64,000 nt of DNA from an uncultured Prevotellaceae bacterium (GTDB taxonomy: Bacteria > Bacteroidota > Bacteroidia > Bacteroidales > Muribaculaceae): assembly GCA_900320055.1 (NCBI GenBank), contig ONQS01000004.1, positions 23,062 to 87,061 on the forward strand, written 5' to 3'. Every line of letters begins with the position of its first letter. Within the stretch, counting starts at the first letter, position 1. Below, one piece after another: positions 8,826-17,895 of the stretch. A program made the translations under genes and the position numbers. The notes under the pieces were generated by a model. It searched no databases. It was not told the DNA's origin and saw only the letters and a list, made by a program, of their open reading frames with translations.

Positions 8826-10223
8826 ATGAACGACGATAGAATCAGTTTTGGCGGCAATCCTCAGGCTTCGCGCGAGCCGAGCCGTGACATTCTGGACACG
8901 CTGGACAAGAATTCGGGCTTCCAGGATAGGGAGCAGTCCCGCACCATCATCAAGGTGATGGGCGTAGGTGGCGGTGGTAACAATGCCATCAACCACATGT
9001 ATATGCAGAACATCGAGGGCGTTTCGTTTGTTGTACTCAACACCGACCGCCAGCAACTTAACGAGTCGCCTGTGCCTAACCGCGTGCTGCTGGGACCGAA
9101 TACGACCCACGGACTCGGTGCCGGTAACATTCCCGAGACGGCCAAGCGTGCCGCCGAGGAGAGCGAAAACGAGATCGCAGCCCTCTTTGACGACGATACC
9201 AAGATGGTGTTTATCACCGCTGGTATGGGTGGTGGTACCGGTACGGGTGCCGCTCCTGTCGTAGCGCGTATCGCTCATGAGAAGGGCGTCCTCACCATTG
9301 GTATCGTGACCATCCCCTTCCTGTTCGAGGGTCCCAAAAAGATTCTCAAGGCGCTGGCTGGTGCCGACGAGATGGGCAAGTATGTGGATGCGCTGCTGAT
9401 TATCAACAATCAGCGACTGACCGAGATCTACAGTGACCTTGACTTTACCAACGCGTTTGGCAAGGCCGATGATACGTTGACGACTGCTGCGCGCAGCATC
9501 AGTGACCTGATCACCGTCAAGGGTGTCATCAACCTCGACTTCAACGATGTGAACACGACCCTGCGCAATGGTGGCGCCGCCATCATCAGTTCGGGCTATG
9601 GCACGGGCGAGCGCCGCGTTACCAAGGCTATCGAGGACGCGCTCGAATCACCCTTGCTCAAGAACCGCGACGTCTATGGTTCGCACAAGATACTGATGAA
9701 CGTCTACTTCAACCCCAACAGTGGCTCGCCACTGCTGATGAAGGAGTTGAACGAGATTCAGGAGTTTATGGCCAACTTCGATCAGGAGGTGGATGTGATC
9801 TGGGGTACCGCCCACGATCTCACCCTCGAGGAGCAGATCAAGGTGACCGTGCTCGCTGCCGGATTTAACGTGTCGCTCGAGAATGAGGCCCCGGCACCCG
9901 CCGTGCGGCCTGAGAAGGTGGCTCAGCATGCCAACATGTCGGACTCTGACCGACTCAAGAAGGAATATGGCGACAAGGCCATCAGCGACCTGACGCAGAA
10001 GCAACTGAGTGCCCGCTACTACGTGTTCTCGCCCGACGAGATGGATGACGATGACGTGATCGACATGATCGAGAAGACTCCCGCTTACAAGCGCAAGCCT
10101 GACTTCCGCAATCAGATCAAGGAGCGTCAGCAGGCCGTTGGTCAGGAGCGTCCCGTCGAGGTGCCCAAGTCTGTTAAGCGAGGCGCAACGGGCGACTCTC
10201 AGACTATCGATTTCGGAGAATAA
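8826..10223 (+). CDS. ftsZ: Cell division GTPase FtsZ
   Basis: FtsZ is the tubulin-like GTPase that forms the cytokinetic ring. The 465-residue protein has the N-terminal loop VGGGGNNAINHM near residue 47, VLNTDRQQL, and the tubulin signature GMGGGTGTGAAPV near residue 133. The GTPase domain ends near residue 350. The remainder is a long variable linker with several charged and Asp-rich stretches (DEMDDDDVIDM), longer than in E. coli but typical for Bacteroidetes. The extreme C-terminus (GDSQTIDFGE) lacks an obvious classical FtsA-binding tail. Confidence 0.98.
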   Translation: MNDDRISFGGNPQASREPSRDILDTLDKNSGFQDREQSRTIIKVMGVGGGGNNAINHMYMQNIEGVSFVVLNTDRQQLNESPVPNRVLLGPNTTHGLGAGNIPETAKRAAEESENEIAALFDDDTKMVFITAGMGGGTGTGAAPVVARIAHEKGVLTIGIVTIPFLFEGPKKILKALAGADEMGKYVDALLIINNQRLTEIYSDLDFTNAFGKADDTLTTAARSISDLITVKGVINLDFNDVNTTLRNGGAAIISSGYGTGERRVTKAIEDALESPLLKNRDVYGSHKILMNVYFNPNSGSPLLMKELNEIQEFMANFDQEVDVIWGTAHDLTLEEQIKVTVLAAGFNVSLENEAPAPAVRPEKVAQHANMSDSDRLKKEYGDKAISDLTQKQLSARYYVFSPDEMDDDDVIDMIEKTPAYKRKPDFRNQIKERQQAVGQERPVEVPKSVKRGATGDSQTIDFGE

Positions 10224-10254
10224 GACACGACTTCTAAAACTGGAGGAACTGCAA

Positions 10255-10707
10255 ATGAGCATTTTTGATCAAGTCAACGATGGCATCAAGCAGGCCATGA
10301 AGGCCCATGACAAAGGCCGACTCGAGGCCCTCAGAGGCATCAAGGCCGAATTTCTGCTGATCAAGACCGCGCCAGGCAACAATGGCGAGGTCAGCGACGA
10401 GAATGCCCTGAAGGTGCTCGTGCGCATGGCGAAACAGCGCAAGGAGAGCGCCCAGATCTACATCGGCCAGCAGCGTCAAGACCTGGCCGATGTGGAATTG
10501 CTTCAGGCAAGCGTCATCGAGGAGTTCCTGCCCAAGCAGATGACTGAAGAGGAACTCACTGCCCACATTCAGTCCATCATTGAGCAGACAGGGGCCTCGA
10601 GCATGAAGGATATGGGCAAGGTCATGGGCATCGCCACCAAGCAACTTGCTGGCCGTGCCGAGGGCCGTGCCATTTCGGCCAAGGTCAAAGAACTCCTCTC
10701 GGCATAA
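10255..10707 (+). CDS. GatB/YqeY domain-containing protein
   Basis: A 150-residue all-helical protein of the YqeY family, which resembles the C-terminal tRNA-binding domain of the GatB amidotransferase subunit; no specific reaction is established for the stand-alone form. Family features visible are the repeated EALRGIKAEF start, the LxVLVRMAKQRKESA stretch and EFLPKQMTEEEL. I choose ATG 10255 because a GGAGG sequence (10242-10246) lies eight bases upstream, unusually clear for Bacteroidetes, and because the longer frame overlaps ftsZ. It follows ftsZ by 31 bases and may be cotranscribed. Confidence 0.92.
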   Translation: MSIFDQVNDGIKQAMKAHDKGRLEALRGIKAEFLLIKTAPGNNGEVSDENALKVLVRMAKQRKESAQIYIGQQRQDLADVELLQASVIEEFLPKQMTEEELTAHIQSIIEQTGASSMKDMGKVMGIATKQLAGRAEGRAISAKVKELLSA

Positions 10708-10777
10708 TCAACAATCAACAACCAACAACCAGAATACTTAGGACAACGGACTAAGCAATAAGCAACTAAGATAGATA

Positions 10778-12049
10778 ATGCTGACATTACAACTCATCAA
10801 CCAGGATCCCGAGGATGTGATTCGTCGATTGGCAATCAAGCACTTTGATGGCCGTGAACCCATCATGCGCATCGTGGAACTGGATAAGCAGCGCCGAGCA
10901 CTGCAGAAACAACGCGACGATAACGCCGCTGTGCTTAACAAGATGGCCGCTCAGATCGGTGCTCTCATGAAGCAGGGCAACCGTGACGAGGCCGAGAACG
11001 TCAAGGCACAAGTGGCCGCCCTCAAGACGACCAACAAGGAGATTGACGATAACCTCACTGCCGCCCAGGACGAGATTACCAACATCCTGCTGAGCGTGCC
11101 CAATGTGCCCTATAGCGGGGTGCCCGAGGGCAAGACAGCCGAGGATAACGTGGTCGAGAAGACAGGCGGCAAGATGCCTGAACTGGGCGACGACGCGCTG
11201 CCCCATTGGGAATTGGCCAAGAAGTATAACCTGATCGACTTTGACCTGGGTGTGAAGATTACGGGTGCCGGCTTCCCTGTCTATGTCGGCAAGGGTGCCC
11301 GCCTGCAGCGTGCGTTAACGCAGTTCTTCCTCGACGAGGCCGGCAAGGCAGGTTATGTCGAGATTGAACCGCCCTTTGTGGTCAACGAGGCTTCTGGACT
11401 GGGCACTGGCCAACTTCCCGATAAGGAAGGCCAGATGTACCATTGCCAGGTAGATAACTTCTATCTGATTCCTACCGCCGAGGTGCCCGTGACCAACATA
11501 TATCGCGATGTGATCATCCCGCAAGAGGAGTTGCCCAAAAAGAATTGCGCCTTCTCGGCTTGTTTCCGCCGTGAGGCCGGCTCTTATGGTAAGGACGTGC
11601 GCGGACTGAATCGACTGCATCAGTTTGATAAGGTGGAGATCGTGCGCATCGAGAAGCCCGAGAACTCCTATGCCGCACTCGAGGAGATGAAAGACCACGT
11701 GCAAGGACTGCTCGAGAAACTCGAACTCCCATGGCACATCCTGCGCCTGTGTGGTGGTGACATGAGTTTCACCAGCGCCATCACCTTTGACTTCGAGGTG
11801 TGGTCGGCAGCCCAGCAACGATGGCTTGAGGTGAGCAGCGTCTCCAACTTCGAGACCTATCAGGCCAACCGCCTCAAGTGCCGCTACCGTGGCGATGACA
11901 AGAAGACCCATCTGTGCCATACCCTCAATGGCTCGGCGCTGGCTCTGCCGCGCATCGTTGCCGCCCTGCTCGAGAATAACCAGACGCCCGAGGGCATCCG
12001 CATCCCTGCCGCCCTGCAGCGTTACACGGGATTTGATATCATCGACTGA
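10778..12049 (+). CDS. serS: Serine--tRNA ligase
   Basis: Charges tRNA-Ser with serine, a class II aminoacyl-tRNA synthetase. The 423-residue protein has the N-terminal antiparallel coiled-coil arm (about residues 30-100, Lys/Glu/Ala-rich) that contacts the tRNA long variable arm, motif 2 as FRREAGSYG near residue 263, and motif 3 in the stretch with NGSALALPRIVAALLEN near the C-terminus. Length and domain order are standard. It is followed by an AT-rich hairpin that probably ends the transcript. Confidence 0.97.
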   Translation: MLTLQLINQDPEDVIRRLAIKHFDGREPIMRIVELDKQRRALQKQRDDNAAVLNKMAAQIGALMKQGNRDEAENVKAQVAALKTTNKEIDDNLTAAQDEITNILLSVPNVPYSGVPEGKTAEDNVVEKTGGKMPELGDDALPHWELAKKYNLIDFDLGVKITGAGFPVYVGKGARLQRALTQFFLDEAGKAGYVEIEPPFVVNEASGLGTGQLPDKEGQMYHCQVDNFYLIPTAEVPVTNIYRDVIIPQEELPKKNCAFSACFRREAGSYGKDVRGLNRLHQFDKVEIVRIEKPENSYAALEEMKDHVQGLLEKLELPWHILRLCGGDMSFTSAITFDFEVWSAAQQRWLEVSSVSNFETYQANRLKCRYRGDDKKTHLCHTLNGSALALPRIVAALLENNQTPEGIRIPAALQRYTGFDIID

Positions 12050-12067
12050 CGATAATCAATCAGAAGA

Positions 12068-12132
12068 CAATAAATACAATAATTACAATTTATCGGTTGT
12101 CCTGATGGTAATTGTTTTTATTGTACTTATTG
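12068..12132 (+). terminator. AT-rich stem-loop after serS
   Basis: Two 23-base arms (12068-12090 and 12110-12132) pair with about three mismatches around a 19-base loop. It lies 19 bases past the serS stop and before the acyltransferase start. There is no classical T-tract, so termination is inferred from position and symmetry. Confidence 0.5.
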
Positions 12133-12163
12133 TTTTCTTATTGTGATAGAAGATGTAGAGATA

Positions 12164-13168
12164 ATGAATAGAAAAGCCTGGATCGACTATATTAAGTTCA
12201 TCGCGATGGCGCTCGTGGTGCTCTGTCACACGCCGCCTCGGTATGACAATGCCCATGAGGTTGTCTTGGTCAATGTGGGAGCCCCGGTATTCTTCTTTGT
12301 AGCGGGATACCTGTTTGACATCGCCCGGCAACGGGGATTCTTGGCCTTCCTGCGTCATCGTGCCCGCCAGATACTGGTGCCGTATACCACATTTTTCATT
12401 ATCTTCTATGCGCTATGGCTGTTGGTGGGACGGCGCATGGCTGGTCCCGAGGAACAGGCCATCGACGTGTTCACGCCGCTATGGCAGTATGTCCAAGGAA
12501 CGCCCGACGTGGTGCTGGGACCCTTCTGGTTCCTGGCCGCTCTGTTCTCGATGCAAGTCATCTACTATCCGATCAGGAAATATCTGGCAGGCATCTGGCC
12601 GCTTGTCGTTGCACTGCTGTTAAGTCTGTCGTTGCTGATCATGCCCGATATGCCCTGGTTGCGCTATTGGAATCTGGACAAGGCTTGCCTGTATATGCCC
12701 ATCTATGCCTTAGGCAACTGTTGCCGCCCGTTGGTTGACCGCTTCGATTTTGAGCGGCCTGGCCTGTCCTTGCTTTGGGCAGTACTGGCCCTGTTGGGAT
12801 TGGGCTTTCTGGTGATTGCCCCCTTGTCGATTGACCGTGCTGTGGCCTATGTCCTCGCTCCAGAGGCTGTTATTCTGGTCCTGCCATTATACACGGCCGT
12901 GTGCAAGTGGCTCGAGCGCCATCACGGTGAGAGCCGTGTGGCTCGCACGGTAGCCGTCACAAGCATCACTTACCTCGCTCTTCAGAATTATCTGATTGGT
13001 GTCGTCAAAATATTGGCAGCCAAGTTTGTCGGACCTGCTGTGCTCGACGGCAGCATAATATTAAAGGTCACCATTGCCATGATGGTTATGGTGACCCTCT
13101 ATCCCCTTGCCATAGCCGTCGAGCGTTATGCGCCCTGGCTATTGGGCAAGAAATCGTCGGCTCTGTAA
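12164..13168 (+). CDS. Acyltransferase family 3 membrane protein (OafA/WecH-like)
   Basis: A polytopic inner-membrane acyltransferase of the Acyltransferase_3 family, whose members move acetyl or other acyl groups onto sugars or glycans. The N-terminus has the typical WIDYIKFIAMALVVLCHTPP segment, with the conserved His after the first membrane helix. About ten membrane segments follow. I use ATG 12164 (334 residues); a GTG at 12143 is in frame but falls within the terminator-like stem region. The substrate cannot be told from the sequence. It is convergent with, and four bases from, the aminotransferase gene. Confidence 0.85.
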   Translation: MNRKAWIDYIKFIAMALVVLCHTPPRYDNAHEVVLVNVGAPVFFFVAGYLFDIARQRGFLAFLRHRARQILVPYTTFFIIFYALWLLVGRRMAGPEEQAIDVFTPLWQYVQGTPDVVLGPFWFLAALFSMQVIYYPIRKYLAGIWPLVVALLLSLSLLIMPDMPWLRYWNLDKACLYMPIYALGNCCRPLVDRFDFERPGLSLLWAVLALLGLGFLVIAPLSIDRAVAYVLAPEAVILVLPLYTAVCKWLERHHGESRVARTVAVTSITYLALQNYLIGVVKILAAKFVGPAVLDGSIILKVTIAMMVMVTLYPLAIAVERYAPWLLGKKSSAL

Positions 13169-13172
13169 TATC

Positions 13173-14360
13173 TCATTTCCTTTGCTTGACGGCGGCTTCG
13201 AGCCTACGCATGGCTTGCTCGATGACGCATCGTGGGCTGCCCATGTTGAAGCGCATGTGGCAGTTGCCGGCCTGGCCAAACATCGTGCCCTCGTTCAGCG
13301 CCAAACCAGCCTGGTTGCGGAACAGATCCACTACCTCGTCGTGACTGAGTCCCAAGCCGCGGCAATCGAGCCACACCAGGAAGCCTGCTTGGGGCTTGAT
13401 GGCGACGATGCCGGGGATGCGCTCACGGCAGTATTGCTCCACATAGTCGATATTGCCCTCAATATAGGCCAGGCATTCCTCCAGCCACTGTTTGCCGTTG
13501 CGGTAGGCGGCTTCGGCGGCGATGATCGATGTGAGGTTGGCATTGCACAACTCGTTGAGTTCAATCCACTTGAAAAATGGTGTACGCAACACGGGATTCT
13601 TGACCACACACCACGAACTCTTGAGTCCGGCGATATTGAATGTCTTGCTGGGTGCGCCGCAGGTCACGGTCACAGCTGCCGCCTCGTCGCTGACCGATGC
13701 CATCGGGGTGTGCTTGTGGCCATACAACATCAAGTCGCCGAATATTTCGTCCGAGAACACGATCACGCCGTGCTTCTTGGCGAGGTGGGCCACTTGGCGC
13801 AACACCTCCGGCTCCCAGGCGATGCCGATGGGGTTGTGGGGATTGCACACGACCATCATGCGTGGTTTGTCCTGCTGCATGATGCGTTCCAATTGTTCAA
13901 GGTTCATCCGTGCATAGCCTCCTTCGGTAGGAATCAAGGCATTGTTGATGGCGATGCGGCCATTGCCTTCAATCACGTCCTTGAAAGGATAATAGACGGG
14001 TTGTTGAATGATGATTTTGTCACCAGGCTTGGTGAAAAAGTTGACGGCCAAGCCAAACCCGGTTACGATACCTGCCACAAAGGTGATTTCCTCTCGAGTG
14101 AATTCAAAGCCATTGCGCTCGCGCTGCCAGTCGATGATCGACTGCCAGTAGTCGTCATAGAGGCACGTGTAGCCGTAAATCGGATGGTCCCCCAAGCGGT
14201 GTACCAGCGCTTCGGTAATCTCGGGACACACGGCAAAGTCCATGTCGGCGATCCACAAGGGCAGCAGGTCGTCGCGTCCATAATCTTGTTTGAGTACTTC
14301 AATCTTCTTGCACTGCGTTCCATGGCGGTCAATGCAGTGGTCAAAATCATATTTTGCCAT
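13173..14360 (-). CDS. MalY/PatB family PLP-dependent aminotransferase / C-S lyase
   Basis: A fold-type I pyridoxal-phosphate enzyme of the MalY/PatB group, whose characterised members cleave cystathionine (beta-C-S lyase) and sometimes act as regulators or aminotransferases. The 395-residue sequence starts with the group hallmark YDFDHCIDRHGTQCKK, then LPLWIADMDF, the NPHNPIG loop, SDEIFGDL and the Schiff-base Lys in APSKTFNIAGLK. It is transcribed divergently from dapF, with its own promoter motif 45 bases upstream. A large open frame on the opposite strand is a shadow. Confidence 0.93.
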   Translation of the reverse strand: MAKYDFDHCIDRHGTQCKKIEVLKQDYGRDDLLPLWIADMDFAVCPEITEALVHRLGDHPIYGYTCLYDDYWQSIIDWQRERNGFEFTREEITFVAGIVTGFGLAVNFFTKPGDKIIIQQPVYYPFKDVIEGNGRIAINNALIPTEGGYARMNLEQLERIMQQDKPRMMVVCNPHNPIGIAWEPEVLRQVAHLAKKHGVIVFSDEIFGDLMLYGHKHTPMASVSDEAAAVTVTCGAPSKTFNIAGLKSSWCVVKNPVLRTPFFKWIELNELCNANLTSIIAAEAAYRNGKQWLEECLAYIEGNIDYVEQYCRERIPGIVAIKPQAGFLVWLDCRGLGLSHDEVVDLFRNQAGLALNEGTMFGQAGNCHMRFNMGSPRCVIEQAMRRLEAAVKQRK

Positions 14361-14404
14361 TTTAGTATAAGACTTAAGGTGAATAGCGTGTATTAAATCC
14401 GCGG

Positions 14405-14412
14405 CAAAAATA
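14405..14412 (-). promoter_or_regulatory. -7 element for the MalY/PatB gene
   Basis: Read on the minus strand, 14412-14405 is TATTTTTG, a match to TAnnTTTG, 45 bases upstream of the aminotransferase ATG. Confidence 0.5.
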
Positions 14413-14435
14413 CGTCATTTTCATGAAATAATAAC

Positions 14436-14443
14436 TATATTTG
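14436..14443 (+). promoter_or_regulatory. -7 element for dapF
   Basis: TATATTTG matches the Bacteroidetes TAnnTTTG consensus and lies 23 bases upstream of the dapF ATG. It is 24 bases from the opposing -7 element, so the divergent promoters are nearly back to back. Confidence 0.55.
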
Positions 14444-14466
14444 CAAACCTTAATTGATAATACGTG

Positions 14467-15282
14467 ATGAAACAGAAGATACATTTTGTTAAAATGCACG
14501 GAGTGGGCAACGACTACATCTTTGTTGACACTTCGCAATACCCCATAGAGGACCCGCAGGCTTTGGCCATCTTGTGGAGCCGTTACCACTTCGGTATCGG
14601 CAGCGACGGGCTGGTGCTTATCGGGCGATCGACAGTGCCTGAGGCCGATTTCACCATGCGCATCTTTAATGCCGACGGCTCCGAGGGCCTCATGTGCGGC
14701 AATGCCAGCCGCTGCATCGGCAAGTATGTGTATGAGCGGTGCATGACCGATAAGCGTTGCATCAGGCTCATGACCGCATCAGGCATCAAGATCCTAAACC
14801 TTAATGTTGATGACGATGACAGGGTCTCCGCTGTGACAGTCGATATGCTTGTACCCGCCTTGGCGGATGCCCGGCTGTTCCTGCCTGATGGCGACCCCCT
14901 TCCCGACGGCACATTTGTCTCGATGGGCAACCCTCATTATGTTATCTTTGTGGACGATATCGATGATGTGGACATTGCTGCCCGAGGTGCCGTTCTCGAG
15001 CGCCACAGCCGATTTCCCGAGCGCTGCAACATCGAGTTCGCTCAGGTGTGCCCAGGCGGCATCGTCATGCGTGTGTGGGAGCGGGGCAGTGGCATCACCA
15101 TGGCTTGTGGCACTGGAGCCTGCGCTACGGCTGTTGCGGCCGCGGTCACGCGGCGTGCGCCTCGCCGTTCGAGGGTGATCATGGATGGTGGCACCCTTGA
15201 TATCGAGTGGAGCGAGGCCGACGGTCACGTCTATCTCACGGGACCAGCCACCATCGTGTTTGAGGGCACAATCGACATGTAG
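14467..15282 (+). CDS. dapF: Diaminopimelate epimerase
   Basis: Interconverts LL- and meso-diaminopimelate, the cross-linking amino acid of Gram-negative peptidoglycan and lysine precursor. The 271-residue protein (ATG 14467; a GTG codon directly precedes it) has the N-terminal MHGVGNDYI motif and both catalytic cysteines: [10 protein letters not shown] near residue 78 and ACGTGACATA near residue 217. The GNPHYVIF segment is also conserved. It is monocistronic, followed by the tandem-repeat region. Functionally it feeds the same pathway as the mur genes at the start of the window. Confidence 0.96.
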   Translation: MKQKIHFVKMHGVGNDYIFVDTSQYPIEDPQALAILWSRYHFGIGSDGLVLIGRSTVPEADFTMRIFNADGSEGLMCGNASRCIGKYVYERCMTDKRCIRLMTASGIKILNLNVDDDDRVSAVTVDMLVPALADARLFLPDGDPLPDGTFVSMGNPHYVIFVDDIDDVDIAARGAVLERHSRFPERCNIEFAQVCPGGIVMRVWERGSGITMACGTGACATAVAAAVTRRAPRRSRVIMDGGTLDIEWSEADGHVYLTGPATIVFEGTIDM

Positions 15283-15335
15283 GTGGTATCAACGGACGAT
15301 CGGGACCGCTCATGAGGGGCGTTGAATCAGACAAC

Positions 15336-15829
15336 GATAGGCTGCGCCTGAGGAAATGCTCAAATAAATTTTGATAATTTTGGCTTCGCCTCAGCCATTG
15401 AAAACAAGTTTTCATGGCAATTGGCTTGCGCAAAATTTGGCATTCCGCTCGGCTTGCACTACTTTGCCTTGCGGCGAAGATAGGCTGCGCCTCGGAAATG
15501 CTCAAATAAATTTGATAATTTTGGCTGCGCCTCAGCCATTGAAAACAAGTTTTCATGGCATTTGGCTTGCGCAAAATTTGGCATTCCGCTCGGCTTGCAC
15601 TACTTTGCCTTGCGGCGAAGATAGGCTGCGCCTCGGAAATGCTCAAATAAATTTGATGATTTTGGCTGCGCCTCAGCCATTGAAAACAAGTTTTCATGGC
15701 ATTTGGCTTGCACAAAATTTGGCATTCCGCTCGGCTTGCACTATCTTTGCCTTGCGGCGAAAATAGGCTGCGCCTCGGAAATGCTCAAATAAATTTGGCA
15801 TTCCGCTCGGCTTGCACTATCTTTGCAGT
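15336..15829 (+). repeat. 142-bp tandem repeat, three full units plus an internally deleted fourth
   Basis: Units start at 15336, 15479 and 15620 (143, 141 and 142 bases), with a shortened copy from 15762. Each full unit contains a GGCTGCGCCTC box (GGCTTCGCCTC in unit 1), a near-perfect hairpin (GCCATTGAAAAC with GTTTTCATGGC), and a terminal TTTG-(~20)-TAnnTTTG-like promoter. Units 1 and 2 carry TACTTTG, one base short of consensus; unit 3 and the terminal copy carry TATCTTTG. Open frames across this region (about 15236-15766, both strands) are repeat artefacts. The region fills the 582-base gap between dapF and lysS. Confidence 0.9.
15794..15825 (+). promoter_or_regulatory. lysS promoter formed by the last repeat unit
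   Basis: TTTG at 15794-15797, a 20-base spacer and TATCTTTG at 15818-15825 form a full-consensus Bacteroidetes promoter, 39 bases upstream of the lysS ATG. It lies in the truncated fourth unit of the tandem repeat. Confidence 0.7.
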
Positions 15830-15864
15830 TCAAAAGTGACCAACATCAATAATACGACATAATA

Positions 15865-17610
15865 ATGAATGTACTTGAATTAAGCGAACAAGAGATTATC
15901 CGCCGCAATAGTTTGGAGCAACTCAAGGCCATGGGCATCAACCCATATCCCGCCGATGAGTATGTCGTGAATGCCTATAGTGATGACATCCTTGCTAACT
16001 TCAGCGATGACGCAGAGCCGCGTCAGGTGAGCATCGCCGGGCGCATGATGAATCGTCGCATCATGGGTAAGGCTTCCTTCTTTGAACTGCAGGACTCGCG
16101 TGGCCGTGTGCAGGTCTATGTGAGCCGAGATGACATTTGCCCCGATGAGAACAAAGACTTATATAACACGGTATTCAAGAAGTTGCTCGACATGGGCGAC
16201 TTTGTCGGTGTGCAGGGCTTCGTGTTCCGTACCCAGACGGGAGAGATCAGTGTGCACGCCCAGTCGATCAAGTTGCTGAGCAAGTCACTCAAGCCCCTGC
16301 CTGTGGTGAAAGTGAAGGACGGCGTGACCTATGACGCATTTGAGGATCCCGAGTTGCGCTATCGCCAGCGTTATGTGGATCTGGTGGTCAACAAGGGTGT
16401 GAAAGAGACTTTCCTGAAGCGTGCCCTAGTAGTGAAAACCATGCGCCAAGTGCTTGACGATGCTGGTTATACCGAGGTCGAGACGCCGACGCTGCAGGCT
16501 ATCGCCGGTGGCGCTACAGCCAGGCCGTTTATCACCCACTTCAATGCGCTCAATATCCCGATGTATATGCGCATTGCCACTGAGTTGTACCTCAAACGAC
16601 TGATCGTGGGCGGTTTTGAGGGTGTGTATGAGATTGGCAAGAATTTCCGCAACGAGGGCATGGACCGCAACCATAATCCTGAGTTCACCTGCATGGAACT
16701 CTATGTGCAGTACAAGGACTACAACTGGATGATGTCGTTTACCGAGCGGTTGCTCGAAACGATTTGCGTCGCTGTCAATGGCAAACCCGAGACTGAGATC
16801 GACGGGCAGGTCATCAGTTTCAAGGCGCCTTATCGTCGTCTGCCCATCCTGGAGGCCATCAAAGAGAAGACGGGCTACGACCTGGAAGGAAAGAGCGAGG
16901 ACGAGATCCGCGAGGTGTGCAAGGCGCTCAACATCGAGGTTGACGATACGATGGGCAAGGGCAAACTGATCGATGAGATTTTTGGCGAGACCTGCGAGGG
17001 CACATTTATCCAGCCCACGTTTATCATCGACTATCCTGTGGAGATGTCACCTCTGACCAAGATGCACCGCAGCAAGCCTGGGCTGACCGAGCGTTTTGAA
17101 CTGATGGTCAACGGCAAGGAACTGGCCAATGCCTATAGTGAGTTGAACGACCCCATCGACCAGGAAGAGCGCTTCAAGGAGCAGATGCGCTTGGCCGATA
17201 AGGGCGATGACGAGGCGATGATTATCGATCAGGACTTCCTGCGTGCCCTGCAATATGGTATGCCGCCCACCAGTGGCATCGGCATCGGCATCGATCGCCT
17301 GGTGATGCTTATGACCGGCAATAGTTACATTCAGGATGTGCTGCTCTTCCCGCAGATGCGTCCCGAGAAGGTGCCCGCGCGCGACAAGGCTGAGGCCTTC
17401 ACCGCTCTGGGCATTCCCGAAGAGTGGGTCGCTCCTATCCAGAAAGCCGGTCTGCTGACCGTTGCCGCACTGGGTGCCCTGGAGAAGCCCGGCAAGTTGT
17501 TCCAAGACCTTCTCGACATCAACAAGAAGTACAAATTAGGCTATAAGGTGCCTGTCGTTGATGAGGTGAAAAAGTGGGTCGAGGCAGCCGCTGCCGCCAC
17601 CACCGAGTAA
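15865..17610 (+). CDS. lysS: Lysine--tRNA ligase (class II)
   Basis: Charges tRNA-Lys with lysine. The 581-residue protein has an N-terminal OB-fold anticodon-binding domain (about residues 50-150, with [17 protein letters not shown]), then the class II catalytic core: motif 2 around [11 protein letters not shown]-like sequence ([13 protein letters not shown] near residue 253) and motif 3 as [15 protein letters not shown] near residue 472. An 80-residue C-terminal extension beyond the core, ending in an Ala-rich tail, is common in Bacteroidetes LysRS and absent from E. coli LysS. A 16-bp stem-loop follows. Confidence 0.97.
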   Translation: MNVLELSEQEIIRRNSLEQLKAMGINPYPADEYVVNAYSDDILANFSDDAEPRQVSIAGRMMNRRIMGKASFFELQDSRGRVQVYVSRDDICPDENKDLYNTVFKKLLDMGDFVGVQGFVFRTQTGEISVHAQSIKLLSKSLKPLPVVKVKDGVTYDAFEDPELRYRQRYVDLVVNKGVKETFLKRALVVKTMRQVLDDAGYTEVETPTLQAIAGGATARPFITHFNALNIPMYMRIATELYLKRLIVGGFEGVYEIGKNFRNEGMDRNHNPEFTCMELYVQYKDYNWMMSFTERLLETICVAVNGKPETEIDGQVISFKAPYRRLPILEAIKEKTGYDLEGKSEDEIREVCKALNIEVDDTMGKGKLIDEIFGETCEGTFIQPTFIIDYPVEMSPLTKMHRSKPGLTERFELMVNGKELANAYSELNDPIDQEERFKEQMRLADKGDDEAMIIDQDFLRALQYGMPPTSGIGIGIDRLVMLMTGNSYIQDVLLFPQMRPEKVPARDKAEAFTALGIPEEWVAPIQKAGLLTVAALGALEKPGKLFQDLLDINKKYKLGYKVPVVDEVKKWVEAAAAATTE

Positions 17611-17655
17611 AATGACACTGCTCCCGCTAGCGAGGACGGATTGCATACGAGCATA

Positions 17656-17695
17656 GATGGCATGGACACGCGATATCGGGCGTGACCATGCCATC
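17656..17695 (+). terminator. Stem-loop after lysS
   Basis: Arms 17656-17671 and 17680-17695 pair over 16 bases with one mismatch around an 8-base loop. It begins 45 bases after the lysS stop. A T-rich stretch comes only about 20 bases later, so it may act as a terminator or 3' stabiliser. The rest of the 285-base gap (17611-17895) is AT-rich and carries the next promoter. Confidence 0.5.
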
Positions 17696-17782
17696 CTTGC
17701 TATAGGATGCAATTTGCAATTTTTAAGAAAGTTTTTGGTGCCTAAAACAGGCTAAAACCAGCCCAATGTCGTTATATTTTTA

Positions 17783-17790
17783 TAACTTTG
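17783..17790 (+). promoter_or_regulatory. -7 element upstream of the first PorZ-like gene
   Basis: TAACTTTG matches TAnnTTTG, 105 bases before the ATG; no good -33 TTG is positioned upstream. The long leader may hold further control. Confidence 0.4.
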
Positions 17791-17895
17791 GCATTTGATT
17801 CAGTGGGTTATTTAGGCTGCTTTTGCCGTATCTCACTGCTAGTCAGTATGTTGATATTCTTTTTTGACAATAAATAATTAAAATACTTTCGGGAT

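Noticed and set aside
13128-14396. 422-codon open frame on the + strand
   Set aside because: Antisense to the MalY/PatB gene with intact PLP motifs; no recognisable domain in the antisense product.
15236-15766. Open frames of 131-159 codons on both strands
   Set aside because: They follow the 142-bp tandem repeat, with the same peptide repeated; they have no independent start signals and no known domain.
15336-15829. CRISPR array
   Set aside because: Units are 142 bases, contiguous, without unique spacers, and no cas genes are near.
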